Shown: positions 19,803-31,891, numbered from the stretch's first letter. The stretch is 64,000 nucleotides of DNA from Coniferiporia sulphurascens (GCA_002794785.1 NBBA01000020.1:1-64000); one strand, 5' to 3'. The notes: a model not told the origin generated them from the sequence alone. Program-made: numbers and translations.

Positions 19803-21795
19803 TGGTCCTCCATGTGGTTGTCGTCAGGTCCATCAATGGCCGCCTCGATTTGGCGGAAATGCCGTTTCTTGGGGCACTGAGGTAGGGTGGCGGGGTGGTT
19901 GCCTTTGCAGTTTGTGCAGTAGTGAGGGTGAGGGCAGTGGTCGCCCTTGATGGCTTCGGAGGTGCAGGATGCGCATGACTTATGGTGGTTGTGGGTGAGA
20001 TGTCCTCCCCCGCAGTCGGCACAGCAGGGCTGGGCACGGCACCCCCTCGTTCCATGGCCGAGGCCCTGACAGTGCTCACATTGTGTGAGGCTGGGGCAGT
20101 ACAGTGGGACCGAGAGGGAGAGGGCGGAGCCGAATAGCCATACACACAGGCACTTTAGGAGTTGCGCCCTGATGGATCCATTGGGGTCGGAGAAGGAGAA
20201 CGCCACTGGGCACTTCTGGAGGGTCGGGAGGTGCTCTTCAGTGGTGGCGAAGTGGGGGTTGACTACAAAGTCGAGGGGGCGGAGAGATGGGTTGTTCCGT
20301 ATTTTGGCCATGAGGGCCTTTGGGGATATGGTGTGGCTGTTCTGACCGAAGAGGTAGTCCACACAGGGCACCATGGAGATGCGAAGGGTGGATCAGGGGT
20401 GGACATGGATGGGGGTGAGCATGTACTGCTCAGGGATCTTGTCGACCGGGACCGAGAGGCAGTGCTCACGCATGTGGGCTGTGAAGGCCGCAGAGTGTCG
20501 ATCAATGATCGTGTCTGTGGCCGGGGAGGCAGAGGCGGGGTGCTTGGTGAAGGAGGTCATGAGATTCCCCTTCACATTAAAGGAGGAGGCCAATACCGTG
20601 ACCTGGTCAGCAGTGGGGAGGGAGGAGAAAAACTCACAGGCGGTGGTGGTGAGGCGCATGGCCGGGAGCTGGATCTCGGATTTGAGCGAAATCGCCGGGA
20701 TGAGGACCAGGGTGGGGTCCTTGGCATACATCGGGGGCGGGGGTGGAACTTGGCATTGCTTTTTCTTTTTCTTGTGGGTCACTGTCATAAAGACAGTGCC
20801 TGGGGCAGGTGCAACGGGGTTGGGGTTGGAGGCGGTGGGTGGGGCCAGGGAAGCCGCTACCTGTGCATGTGACGTTGGTGCCGCGGCGATGGCGGCCTGG
20901 GGGGTGCGGGGGGTGGGCCGGTTGACGAGGGTTGAGACCTGTCAGGATATGGAGGCTACCTCCGTGGAGAGCTGCTTAACAATGTTAGTCAGTGTGGCCA
21001 CATCGGGCGAGACATTAGCAGTTCCGGGGGTCCTGGTCTGGGCAGAGGGTTGGGGGGCAGTGGCCGGGGTCCTTTGACGGGGGGGGCTGGGGCGAAGGGT
21101 GCTGGGAGGGAGGCTTCCGCCCCCTTCCTGGCAAAGTTATAGGCCATCTCCATGTTGCGGGAGACAATGTGCTGGGGGTCCTTCTCATCCCTAATTATGC
21201 CGGTGATGGTTTGTTGAAGGTTCCAGAAGAGGTTCCCTACAAACTGTGCCGCGGCCATGTCGGTCTCAGCGCTGTTGGTGCGGAGGGTCTTCCAGTCGAA
21301 GTCCTCCAAGGCACGGGAGATGGAGTACATGAAGCCTGCTGTGTGTGGCTCAAACTGGTCTCGAGGGTGGGGGTGGGGGGTGTGCAGGGAGAGGCTCTCT
21401 GCAGAGCGCTTGTGGGTGAGCGGCGGTGAGGGAGTGTGCGGGTTCTCAAGGATGTCCTCCATCGCGCCCGACTCATTGGAGCCAGCCGGGTGGTTGGAGC
21501 CTTCAGAGGGGGGATGGCTAATGTGCACGAAGGAGCAAGTAAACTCCATGTTCGAGATGCCAATAGACAGGGATGGTGCAAGCCGGAGGGCATCTGGAGA
21601 CGACGCCGGGAGTCCTGGGTCGATTTGGGTGGGGGTGGGGGTCGTGCTGTGCAGAGCAGCAGCGACGTTGCCAGTGGCCACCCAATTGGCGGCAGCCCTG
21701 GCAGCCCTGTCCGCATCGGCGCTGGCTGATGAGGGGGGTGGGAGGGGTGGTCAAGTCGAATGTAGAGCATTCCTGTATCCACTGGGGTTCAACAT
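19799..21795 (-). pseudogene. E7 ORF1 (Gag-like), broken
   Basis: Starts at the ATG 59 nt from the element 5' end. TGA codons occur near 21752, 20944 and 20392 and a frame change lies near 21065 in a C/G run; the first and last TGA replace CGA. Between lesions the usual blocks are present: Pro/Ala-rich N-terminus, Lys patch near 20770, KDPTLVLIPA block and C-terminal knuckles (CEHCQGLGHGTRGC). ORF1 ends at TGA overlapping the ORF2 start. ORF2 of the same copy is open, so decay has been uneven. Confidence 0.85.
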
Positions 21796-22111
21796 GGGGG
21801 AGTTTTAGCTGCCCACACTAGTTGATGGTGGTGGTTACTGGTCAAGAAGGATGATTTGCCCACTTGGTATCACCGTAGTGATATGTATTCCCCCCTCTTC
21901 TTTTGACTTGTACTAATAGGGGCCCTTCACACTTCGGCACCCTTCAGGGAGCAGGGCCCCTGCCCAGTTTTGTGTGTTGCACAATGATGGGCGCCTCTGT
22001 TGTTATATAGTTAGGGCCCCCCCTTTGGGGGGGCAGCTTGTAATTATGTAATACTGCAGGAATAATAAAAATAAAAATAAAATAAAATAAAATAAAATAA
22101 AAATGTAACTA

Positions 22112-23415
22112 ACCGCCCCTTTTCCACTTCTCTGCAGGTCCGGGTCCCTCAGGTACAACCGGTCCCTGCATACACTCATCCCCCTTGGATGGATCCCCTG
22201 GCATTTACGAATGGAAGAGTATCATTCGCCACTCCTATCACTCCAGTTAGTGAGGACACCCGCAAAGAATTTGTGGTGGCCACGCACTCCCTGAGCACCC
22301 TCCCCCACCTCCAGGTTTTCACCAATGGCTCATGCATGGGTTCTAAGTCTGGATCAGCCGTCTGCGCCATGAAGGGCCTCAACCGCCTCAAATCACACTG
22401 GCTGGCCTCCATCACCTGTGCAACAGCCACAGATGCAGAAATTTTCTCCCTCACCTCCACACCAAGCTGGGCTGCACACCACCTCCGGGAGCTTCTGCCT
22501 GTCGCATCTGACATCTTCTTCCTGTCAGATTCACTGATGGCACTCCACCTGATCCACACATGGGCACCAGTCCCAGGCGCCCATCTCCTCCACCAATGGA
22601 GGGCAGGGGTCCAGACCCTTTTGGACTCACACCCGGATCTTTCCGTACATTTTGTCTGGTGTCCAGGCCACTCCAACATACTGGGGAATGAATGGGCCGA
22701 TCATGAGGCAAAGTTCGCTACAAACCTACCCCTGTCCTCCCTCGCACCCTCTACCTCCACACTGAAGGAGGCCACAGTCACGACCCTCATGGAGCGCTGG
22801 TCTCTTTCACTCGCCCACTCACTCGCCTCAACAGCCGACAAGTACCTGGCAGTCAACGGCATCCCATCCTGCCAACCACGCAAACTGCTCACACAGTCAG
22901 TTGACCACCCTCACCACGAACTCTCTGCAGTCGCCCAGGTCCTCTGCCACGCTGGTCCCTATGGGGGATACTGGCTGAGCTTTGACTCAGCCTACCGGCA
23001 CAGGCACAGCCTGATCTCACACTGCAGGTGGCACAACCACCCCCCCTGGCCGGCCCAGTCGACTGCCCACGTCTTGGGCGGATGTCATACATTCCGTCCC
23101 TGGATCCGCAAGGTCTGGCCCCCCTGTGACTCACTCTCAACCCATCACACTGAGTGGGCCAACGAGAACTGCCTCCAGGTTCTGCGCTGCTGGCTGAAAT
23201 TGACCGGGCACCTGAACCGCCTCTCTGACCGCACCTCCGCCACCATCTGCCTGGCCTTCGCTGCGATGGACTTAGAGGGGCACCCCACCGATGAAGATAT
23301 GGACTTGGACCTCCTTAGGGAATACATGAGTCGTATGCTTGGACCCCATACCCAGGACCCGGACCCGGCTCTCTTGGAGCTCTCAGGTGCGCTTTCCCCC
23401 CTTCCCTTGGTTTAA
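22112..23415 (+). pseudogene. E2 ORF2 C-terminal part: RNase H segment
   Basis: Resumes E2 ORF2 after E3 in the predicted frame. It is open from the E3 boundary to TAA at 23413-23415, including a 408-codon stretch. RNase H begins with FTNGS (Asp changed to Asn, as in E7), followed by SDSL and NEWAD. The C-terminus is complete (LSGALSPLPLV). Closest to E7 in sequence. Confidence 0.85.
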
Positions 23416-23735
23416 ATGTCTGCCCTTCGGACTCCCCCTTGTATGTCCCGGCCGGTGCTCTTGCCCTCCCTTTCCGATTCTAAGCTACCCCATTTGCCTG
23501 CTCCTGCCCATTTGGTTGTGCCATAGTGAAATGTATTCCTCCCTCTTTCTTCTCTTTTACTAATAGGGGCCCTCCACACCTTGGCTCCCTTCAGGGTGCA
23601 GGGCCCCCGCCCAGTTTCATGCATAGTGCAATGACAGGCGCCTCCGTTGTTATGTAGTTAGGGCCCCCCCTTCAGGGGGGCAGCTTGTAATTATGTAATA
23701 CTGCAGGAATAATAATAATAAAAAATAATAAAAAT

Positions 23736-26700
23736 ACCCTGGACATCAAAGCCAAAGCAGTCATCGACTCTATGGTCGCTGCCCTTCAGCCATTCACCCA
23801 CCTCTCCAAGCTGTCGAAAACGGAAGTCCCATGGTGGTCGCCCCACTGCAAGACCCTCCTGTCCGCCATCTCAACAGCCACCACCTCCCTCCAGTGTTCA
23901 TCAGCACGATGTGCCTTCAAAAGGGGTGTAAGGACAGCCAAATGGCAGTTCTATGCCAACCAGGCAGCGGAAGCGGACACCTCCAACATCTGGAACTGGG
24001 CCAAGTGCGGCCTCGGCAACCGACCTACCCCTATCCCCTCGCTCAAACGGCGAGACAGCTCCTTCACCCAGATGGACAATGAGAAGGGTGAGCTTTTTCG
24101 CAAGACTTTCTTCATGCCCCCCCCACCCCATGCAGCAGCCGACATCCTGCTGCCACCAACTCAACCAGCTGCCCCGCCCATACTCCTTTCGGAGCTTACA
24201 GGGGCACTGACCGACACATCCAACTTGTCGGCTCCAGGCCTCTTGGGAATAGGCTATTGCCCCCTGAAATGGGTGGTTGAGGCCTACCCCAACAAGATAC
24301 TTACACTTTTCAATGACTGTCTGTGCTTGGGACACTGCCCTGAGTGCTGGCGGGCGGCAAAGGTCATAATGCTCAGGAAGCCAAACAAGAAGGACCCCTT
24401 CTCACTGTGTTCATACCAGCCCATCACCCTTGAGGAGACCCTAGGGAAACTCCTCGAAAAAATCATAGCTAACCAGCTCCAGTTCCTCGCCAACATGCAG
24501 GGCTGGCTGCCACCCAACCAATATGGGGGGCATCAAGGCCATTCAGTCTACAATGCTGCCCAACACCTCCTACAGATTGTGGAGCGTGCCCATTCGGAGG
24601 GCCAAGTCTGTTCGGTCCTAGCGGTCAACATTCAGGGCTTCTTCGACTCGGTGCACCCCCAACTCCTCCACCAACAACTGTTGGATCTTGGTTGCATGCC
24701 AGAAATGGCCAACTGGTGTTTATCCTTCATGACGGACAGGCAGGTCGCTGTCGCCTTCGATGGCACCACCCTCCCTACCGCCCCCAAGCCTGACTTCGGC
24801 ACCCCCCAGGGATCGCCAGTCTCCCCCATCCTGTCAACTATATTCATGGGGGTGGTCCTCCGGCGCTTTCACCAAGCCAGCACCACCGCCCTGGCATACG
24901 TTGATGACCACTTACTTATTTGTGTAGGTCCCTCAGTGGCATCCAACTGCCACACCCTCACCTGTGCCTACCGACAACTTGACACCCTCTTCAGCACCAT
25001 TGGTCTCAACATCGAGGCTGCCAAGATGGAGTGCCTCCACTTTCACCCCCCTCAGCGACGAACCGGCTACGATGGCTGGGACACAGCTGGCGTCCAAGTC
25101 GACCCCAACACCCTGATCTGCCCCTCCATCCCACTTCAGTGGTTGGGGATATGGTGGGACCCAGGCCTCTCCTTCAAGCCCCATGTTGAGTGCATGTGTT
25201 CCAAAGGGCTCTCCACCCTTGCTGCCCTCCGCATCCTGGGCAACACCCAACACGGCATCTCAGCCCTCCTCCTCCACTGCCTTTACACCTCCTGTGTCCA
25301 CTCCATCCTGTCATGGGGAGCGCCAGTGTGGTACCATGGCCACCACCAAAAAACCCTGGTAAACCGCCTCCAGGCTGTGCAAAACATGGCTTGCCACTGG
25401 ATATTGGGCGTCTTTAAAGGCACCTCCCCCCATGCCACCAATTTCCTTTGCTCTGTTCCCCCTCTCTCTTTCTACTTTGAGTATATAAAGACGACCCATT
25501 CTCTGTGCCTTTGGCACACCCCCCACTCTATTGGCCGTAAATTATTTAAAAACATAGCTAATAGACCTTTCTCCCTTTCTTTGCAGGTCTGAGCCCCCCA
25601 GGTTCAACAGGTCCCTGCATACATGCATCCCCCATGGATGGACCCCCTGGCCTTCACCAATGGCTGAGTCCACTTCACCACCCCCATCACCCCAGTCAGC
25701 ACCAACACTCACAAGCAATTTGTGAGCACCGTGTGGGCCTTAGGCTCCACCCCCCATGTCCAGGTATTCACAGATGGCTCCCACATTGATGAAAAGTCGG
25801 GGTCTGCCATCTGTGCCATGCTAGGCCCCACCCATCTCTGGTCACGCTGACTGGAGTCCCCCACCTGCGCCACAGCCATGGATGCCGAGGAGTTCTCCCT
25901 TGCCACGGCCCCAGGCTGGGTAGCACACCGCCTCCCAGCACATTTGCATGTTGCATCAGACATTTTCTTCTTGTCCGATTCGCTGACTGCACTCCACCTT
26001 TTCCACACATGGGCTGCTGCTCCTGGCACCCACCTCCTTCACATCTGGAAAGCGGGTGTGGAGACCCTGCTGGACTCATACCCCCAGCTCACCATTCATT
26101 TTTTATGGTGCCCCAGTCACTCGGACATCCCCAGTAATGAATGGGCTGACACAGAAGCAAAACTGGTGACGGAGCTCCCTCTATCCAACCTAAAGCCCTC
26201 TACCTCCACACTAAAAGAAGTCGCTGTCCACACCCTTATGGATCAGTGGATGCTCTCGCTTGCCCACCCACTTGCCTCCACTGCCAACAAATATTTGGCG
26301 GTACATGGCCTCCCTTCCCGCCGACCTAGAAAGCTGCTCATGCATTTGGTTGACCACCCACGCAGCGAGCTATCTGCAGTCGCACAGGTCCTCTGTCGTG
26401 CCGGTCCCTATGGGGGTTACTGGCTGAGTTTTGACTCAGCCTATCGGTGCAGACATGGCCTGATTTCGCACTGCAGGTAGCACAACCACCCCCCCTGGCC
26501 CACACAGTCAACCGCCCACATCCTAGGCGGCTGCAGCACTTTCCACTCATGGATACGATGTGTGTGGCCACCTTGGGACCCTCTCCCAGTCCACCACTCA
26601 GAGTGGGCTGATGAAAACCACCTCCCAGTTTTGCGCCACTGGCTAAAGCTGACAGGGCACCTAAACTGCCTCTCTGACCATGCTGCAGGTGCCATCCGGC

Positions 26701-26864
26701 TTTCTTTTGCCATGATGGACTTAGATGGCCACCCAACCAACGAGGATATGGACTTGGACCTCCTATGGGACTACATGCATCGTATGCTCGGACCACAAAT
26801 TCGGGACTCAGACCCAGCCCTTTTGGAGCTCTCAGGTACGCTCCCTCCCTTTCCCTCTGATTAG
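23736..26864 (+). pseudogene. E8 ORF2: RT and RNase H in one frame, nonsense codons only
   Basis: No frameshift over 3.1 kb. A 606-codon stretch carries RT with PQGSPVSPILSTIF and YVDD (near 24898). Stops are TGA 25590-25592, 25665-25667 and 25848-25850 (siblings CGA) and TAG 26478-26480 (sibling TGG). RNase H FTDGS, SDSL and NEWAD are intact. The frame ends at FPSD-TAG near 26864. Without the transitions this would be an open ORF2 C-terminal two-thirds. Confidence 0.88.
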
Positions 26865-27194
26865 CACCCGTCTTTTGAATTCCTACCAATACATCCTGGC
26901 TGGCGCTCTCGCCTCCCCATTCCCACTTCTAAGCTTCCTACTTTAACCTGCCCTTATCGGTTTGGTTTGTTCATAGCAATATGTATCCCTCCTTCTTGGG
27001 TTTCCTCTTTCTCACTCAATAGGGGCTCTCCACACTTCGGCACCCCTTGGGGAGCAGAGCCCCCACCCAGTTTTGTGCGATGTGCAATGACGGGCACCTC
27101 CATTGTTATGTAGTTAGGGCCCCCCCTTCAGGGGGGCAGCTTGTAATTATGTAATACTGCAGGAATAATAATTTAAAAAAAGAAAAAAAAAAAA
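23736..27194 (+). mobile_element. E8: LINE from mid-ORF2 to 3' end
   Basis: Begins mid-ORF2 immediately after the E2 tail and ends with an A-rich tail. Sequence to the right is the first part of E9 ORF2. The simplest reading is that E2 split E8 and E8 had inserted into E9; both 5' parts and TSDs lie left of the window. Confidence 0.8.
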
Positions 27195-27696
27195 GTGGAA
27201 CACCACCTGCTCACTTGCAGTGATACATTCCCTAATTCCTGTCCTTACAACTGACCCATCCCCACCGCACCTAATTCTCATTCAGGAACCGCCCTGGTAT
27301 CAAATAGGGCTGCAACCCTCACTCACTGACCCAACCAGCACCCTGGTCCTCAACATCCCCACCATCCCAGGTTATATACCTGTCCTACCCCCAGAGGTCC
27401 GTCCTCGGGTAGTCACGTATGTATCCAGGGCCCTCCCGCCTACTTCATGGTCGATTCTCAGAGCCGCCTCCCATGGCACCAATGTACTGATGGTGGAGGT
27501 ACAATCCCAACTCACCCTCCGGGTGTGCAACTACTACAGCATGCACCCTCTGGATCGAGAAAATGCCTCCCCTCAGTACCCAAGTGAGTCCTTCTTATTT
27601 TCACTCCCCTTGGTGCTAGCCACCACTCTACTTGTGGCAGGCGACTTCAACCATCACCACCACACATGGTCCAAATTCTCAGTCCCACGATGAGAC
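27195..27696 (+). pseudogene. E9 ORF2 N-terminal endonuclease segment
   Basis: Begins a few codons after the ORF2 start (QWN replaced by the junction with the E8 tail) and covers IQEPPWYQ and GDFN (near 27640-27651). TGA 27691-27693 ends the frame at VPR. The same TGA is at the same codon in E10 and E19. The segment ends at the LTR-B2 target site. Confidence 0.8.
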
Positions 27697-28255
27697 TGTT
27701 ACAATTTTCCTTTACTTTCCTCTAATGCACTGACTCACTTCCTCTTCGTCATCATCAGTCAGCACAACTCCCCCATTTCTCTACCTTACTCATCCCTATT
27801 CGCCTTGCACCATAAAACGCCATGATGACGCCTTAATGCACCATCATGACGTGCTTTGCTTACTGATCACCGTACTTGTATTACCAAGGCTTTCCTTGAG
27901 TTTCCATGACCTTCCATTAGTCTGGTAAACATACCTAACCAAGTTGCTACAGTAGCAAACACATAGAGTAGCATATAAGCATGTAACTTCAGTAGCACAA
28001 GCCCTAAGCTTGTGCTCTTTGTTCATACAAGCCCATTATCTGCTACCACCAGTCTACTGTGTGCCACTTGGCCATTAGTTGCTTCATCATAACCCGACTC
28101 CGCTAAGAAGCACCTCGCGTCCACATCATCGATCAGGAAGCCCCTCTGACAATCACCCTCGACTTACGACATCTAGGAAGCCCCGTTGCCGTACCATCAG
28201 TCCCGACGATCAGGAAGCCCCGATGTCGATCACCACATAACCGTTGAGCTTAACA
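27697..28255 (+). mobile_element. LTR-B2: solo LTR, 559 bp
   Basis: TGTTAC...TTAACA with the perfect duplication GAGAC (27692-27696 and 28256-28260). Same internal landmarks as LTR-B1: CATATAAGC motif near 27972, GCACAAGC/GCTTGTGC hairpin near 27996 and AGGAAGCCCC repeats. Confidence 0.92.
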
Positions 28256-28260
28256 GAGAC

Positions 28261-29814
28261 AACTTGGGGGCGCAACCCCTCAATGACTTTTTCCATGGGC
28301 ATGGCCTGGAGCCTGCCCACCTACCTGACTCTGACTCACAGCCTGACAGCAATTGTCATCAGTGCCCCATTGACATGATCTGGGCCCCACCCACAGTCAA
28401 CCCCGACTCTATCTTAGATTTGGCTACCTCCGACCCTTCACCATTGTCCGACCATGCCATCCTGTGGTGGTCACTGCCATTTCGGCCCCCCCTCCTGTCC
28501 TAAAGACATGCCGGCTACTCCCAGCTGACAAGGAGGAATGGACCAACATCGCCTTCCCTCTCCTTGAAGAAGCCTTTCGCCTCCCAGGGCTCAACACCCA
28601 TGCCCTGGACATCAAAGCCAAAGCGGTCATTGACTCTATGGTTGCTGCCCTCCAGCCATTCACCCGCCTCACCAAGCCGTCGAAAATGGAAGTCCCGTGG
28701 TGGTCACCCCACTGCAAGACCTTACTATCCACCATCCAGATGGCCACCCCCCTCCAGTGATCATCCGCTCGACATGCCTTCAAAAGGGGTGTTAGGACAG
28801 CCAAAAGGCAGTTCTATGCCGACCAGGCAGCGGAAGCAGATGCCTCCAATATCTGGAACTGGGCCAAGCGGGGCCTAGGCAACCAACCTACCCCCATCCC
28901 CTCACTCAAATGACGAGACAGATCCTTCACCCAAACAGATGGTGAGAAAGGTGAGCTTTTCCATGAAACTTTCTTCATGCCCCCCCCACCCCAGGCAGCG
29001 CCTACCACCCCAGCGCCACCACCACAACCAGCTGCCCCGCCCATCCTCCTTACGGAGCTTATGGGGGCACTGGCTGACACATCCAACTTGTCGGCACCAG
29101 GCCTCTCAGGAATAGGTTACTGCCCCCTTAAATGGGTGGTGGAAGCTTACCCAGATGAGATTCTCTCACTTTTCAACAACTGTCTTTGCTTGGGGCACCA
29201 CCCTGAGTGTTGGTGGGTGGCAAAGGTGGTGATGCTCCGGAAGCCTAACAAGAAGGACCCATTCTCGCCATGTTCATACCGGCCCATCATCCTTGAGGAG
29301 ACCCTAGGGAAACTCCTTGAAAAGATTATAGCTAACCAGCTCCAGTTCCTCGCTAACACATGGAACTGGCTGCCACCCAACCAATATGGGGGGCATCAAG
29401 GCCATTCGGTCTATGATGCCGCCCAACACCTCTTACAGATTGCGGAGTGTGCCCACTCAGAAGGCCTTGTCTGTTCAGTCCTAGTGGTTGACATTCAGGG
29501 TTTTTTCGATTTGGTGCATCCCCAACTCCTCCACCAACAATTGCTGGAACTCGGTTGTGCACTGGACATGGCCAACTGGTGTTTATCCTTCATGACAGAT
29601 TGACAGGTCGCCATAGCCTTTGATGGCACCACTCTCCCAACTGCACCAAAACCCGACTTCGGTACCCCCCAAGGATCACCAGTCTCCCCCATCCTGTCAA
29701 CGATATTTGCAGGCATGGTCCTCCGGCGCTTTCACCAAGCCGGCACCACTGCCTTAGCTTACATTGATGACCATTTACTAATTTGCATAGGTCCTTCAGT
29801 GGCATCCAACTGCC
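28261..29814 (+). pseudogene. E9 ORF2, endonuclease end to RT palm (broken)
   Basis: Continues E9 ORF2. SDH (near 28448) is intact. TGA codons at about 28758, at 28911-28913 and near 29601 replace Arg codons of siblings. The RT PQGSPVSPILSTIF block is present and the active-site motif reads YIDD (near 29760), an accepted variant. Stops at the E10 TSD. Confidence 0.82.
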
Positions 29815-29872
29815 CATCCTTCTTGACCAGTAACCACCACCATCGACTAGTGTGGGCAGCTAAAACTCCCCC

Positions 29873-31891
29873 ATGTCGAACCCTAGTGACTACCAGAATG
29901 CTCTATGTCGTACAAGACAACCCCTCCCATCTCCCTCATCGGCCAGCGATGCTGCCGACCGGGCTGCCAGAGCCGCCACCAACTGGGCAGCCACTGCTCT
30001 CCATGGAACGGCCCCCACCACCCCCACCACCAACCCCCCCCAGGCCCTGACATCCTCACCAGACATCCTTGCCCCCTCCCCAGCCATTGGCAACTCCCAA
30101 CTGGTGTCAGCCTACAACTTCACTGCTCAGGCATGCATGGAGTCAAGGCAAACATCCCCAGCCGGCTCCCCAGCCGCCTCAGTAGGGTCGATCCACGGCT
30201 CCAACGAATTTGGCAAGACGGCCCTAGGAATGGCAGTCGACCCCCATACCCCCCTGCAACAGGTGGGAGGTGCAAGCCTCGGGTGGAAGCACTCCTCTGC
30301 CACTATGTCGCCTCTCACCCCGAGAGGACCCCCTACCCAAGCACAGCACAAACCCCATACCACAGGGTTCATGCATGCCCTCTCCCATGCCCTGGATGAC
30401 TTCGACCAGAACACCAGGGACACCACCACCGCTGACATCGACATCAAGGCGGCACAGTTTGTAGGCAACCTCCTCTGGAATGTCCAACAAATGCTGGTCA
30501 ACATTGCACAAGAAAGGAAAGACCCCCAACACATCATCTACCGCAATGTGGTCATGGCCTACAACTTTGCAAGGGAGGGGGCAGAAATCGTCCTCCTGGA
30601 ACCCTTTGCCCCAGCTCACCCCCCCCAAAGGGCCCTGGCCACCACCGGGACCCCAGAAATGAGGGCGCTGACTGATGCAGTCAAGTGCCTGACTACTGAC
30701 ATAGCTTCTATTTCATGTCAGATGGCCTCCATCAGCTCTAGGCCTCCCCCCCATCAGCAACAGCAACAACAACAACAGCAACCCACCCCCCAGGCCACCA
30801 GCACAGGCACCCCCACCTCCTATGCAAGCATAGCTGTGGCAGCGGCCCCACCAACAACCGCCAACCCCTCCCCAGCGGCACCAGCAGCTGGGGCAGTCAT
30901 TGTCCCGGTGCCAAAGAAAAAGAAGCGCACATGGAAGGTGCCCCCACCGCCCACTATGTACACCAAGGACCCAACCTTGGTCCTCACCCCAAACATCGGC
31001 ATTCATGCCGAAAACCAGAAGTCTGCAATGGCTCTCACCAAGATGTCACATGAGTTCTTCGCCTCCCTCCCCACCACAGACCAAGTCCCGGTCCTTTCCT
31101 CTTCATACAATGTGAAGGGAAACATCGTGACCACATTCATGGTGCGCCCATCCTCAGCTAACCCGACCACGGAAACAATCATCGATCATCGCTCCATGGC
31201 CTATGCCTCCCACATGCACACAGAGTGCATTGCAATGGGGATTAACATCCCAAATGCATTCTCTCTAACCCCCTCCAGAGTCCGCCCCTGGTCTGCCCTC
31301 TGCATCTCTATGGTGCCCTGCAAGGACTTCCTGTTTGGGCAGAATGGACACACCATCACTGAGAAGGCCCTCATGGCCGAAATCCGGCATAACCCGGCAC
31401 TCCACAACCTCAACTTCATTGTCACCCCCCACTTCACCGCCACTGAGGACCACCTGCCGACTCTCGACAGATTCCCCGTGGTCTTCTCCTTTGTTGACCC
31501 CAACAGATCCATCTGGGAGCACCTCCTCAAGAGGCCACGCATCTGGATGTTTGGGTCTGCCCTCCGACTCTCAGTCCCACCCATCTGCCCCACCCTCACC
31601 CAATGTGAGTGGTGCCAGGGCCTAGGCCATGGGACCAAGGGCTGCTGTGCCCAACCCTGTTGCGCTGACTGTGTGGGTGCCCATCTGACCCGCAACCACC
31701 GCAAATTGTGCACCCACTGTGCAACTGATGCAGTGCCCGAAGGCGACACATGTCCCCACCCCCACCTCTGCAACAACTGCAAGGGTGACCACCCCACCAC
31801 CCTGCTGGCCTGCCCAAAGAAGAGGCACTACCGCCAAATCGAAGAGGCCCTTGCCGCCGACCCCACCAATGAACAGATGGAGGAAATATGA
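29873..31891 (+). CDS. E10 ORF1, intact 672-aa Gag-like RNA-binding protein
   Basis: The only ORF1 open from ATG to stop without insertion. The first 290 residues are Ala/Pro/Ser-rich with little predicted order. A poly-Gln run lies at about 294-304 and a Lys patch (KKKKR) at about 347-352. A conserved block from KDPTLVL (about 363) to about 570 is shared by all copies and may be the RNA-binding fold. Three zinc-knuckle-like motifs follow from residue 578: CX2CX4HX4C (CEWCQGLGHGTKGC), a Cys/His-rich second unit and CNNCKGDHP. It ends with an acidic tail. TGA overlaps the ORF2 ATG. By family analogy it coats element RNA; it could in principle serve other copies. Confidence 0.85.
   Translation: MSNPSDYQNALCRTRQPLPSPSSASDAADRAARAATNWAATALHGTAPTTPTTNPPQALTSSPDILAPSPAIGNSQLVSAYNFTAQACMESRQTSPAGSPAASVGSIHGSNEFGKTALGMAVDPHTPLQQVGGASLGWKHSSATMSPLTPRGPPTQAQHKPHTTGFMHALSHALDDFDQNTRDTTTADIDIKAAQFVGNLLWNVQQMLVNIAQERKDPQHIIYRNVVMAYNFAREGAEIVLLEPFAPAHPPQRALATTGTPEMRALTDAVKCLTTDIASISCQMASISSRPPPHQQQQQQQQQPTPQATSTGTPTSYASIAVAAAPPTTANPSPAAPAAGAVIVPVPKKKKRTWKVPPPPTMYTKDPTLVLTPNIGIHAENQKSAMALTKMSHEFFASLPTTDQVPVLSSSYNVKGNIVTTFMVRPSSANPTTETIIDHRSMAYASHMHTECIAMGINIPNAFSLTPSRVRPWSALCISMVPCKDFLFGQNGHTITEKALMAEIRHNPALHNLNFIVTPHFTATEDHLPTLDRFPVVFSFVDPNRSIWEHLLKRPRIWMFGSALRLSVPPICPTLTQCEWCQGLGHGTKGCCAQPCCADCVGAHLTRNHRKLCTHCATDAVPEGDTCPHPHLCNNCKGDHPTTLLACPKKRHYRQIEEALAADPTNEQMEEI

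Larger units (their letters stand above)
15478..21854 (-). mobile_element. E7: full-length 6,377-bp LINE, minus strand, inside E3 3' UTR
   Basis: The tail (poly-T then ATT repeats as seen on the plus strand) is at 15478 and the CATCCTTCTTGACC 5' end at the right. Flanked by TTTGCCCGCTT (15467-15477) and TTTGCCCACTT (21855-21865), 10 of 11 bases; the one difference is a CpG transition. No element is nested in it, so it is one of the youngest insertions and the best template for the family. Confidence 0.95.
5683..22099 (+). mobile_element. E3: full-length LINE containing four nested insertions
   Basis: The 5' end starts with CATCCTTCTTGACC, as in E10 and E13. The 3' end is a series of AATAAA-like repeats to 22099. 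Nested within it are E4 (6368-7074), E5 (8734-9127), E6 (9563-12054) and E7 (15478-21854), each with its own target duplication. Removing them with one TSD copy each leaves about 6,397 bp, matching E7 (6,377 bp) and E10 (about 6,386 bp). Flanking TSD is AAAATGTRACTA. E3 therefore inserted whole into E2 and later served as a landing pad. Confidence 0.92.
1955..23735 (+). mobile_element. E2: LINE interrupted by LTR-A1 and by E3
   Basis: E2 occupies 1955-3766, 5120-5682 and 22112-23735; the 5' part lies left of E1. Reading across both interruptions restores continuous ORF2 homology and frame. LTR-A1 has the TSD CCATC. E3 has the TSD AAAATGTGACTA (5671-5682) against AAAATGTAACTA (22100-22111), 11 of 12 bases. 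The 3' end carries the family UTR and a mixed TAA/A tail ending near 23735. Sequence to the right is mid-ORF2 of E8, so E2 probably lies within E8. Confidence 0.85.

Noticed and set aside
20162..21077. Plus-strand ORFs of about 235 codons over E7 ORF1
   Set aside because: Gly/Val/Trp-rich shadows of Pro/Ala/His-rich sense coding; no counterpart at the matching site of other copies.
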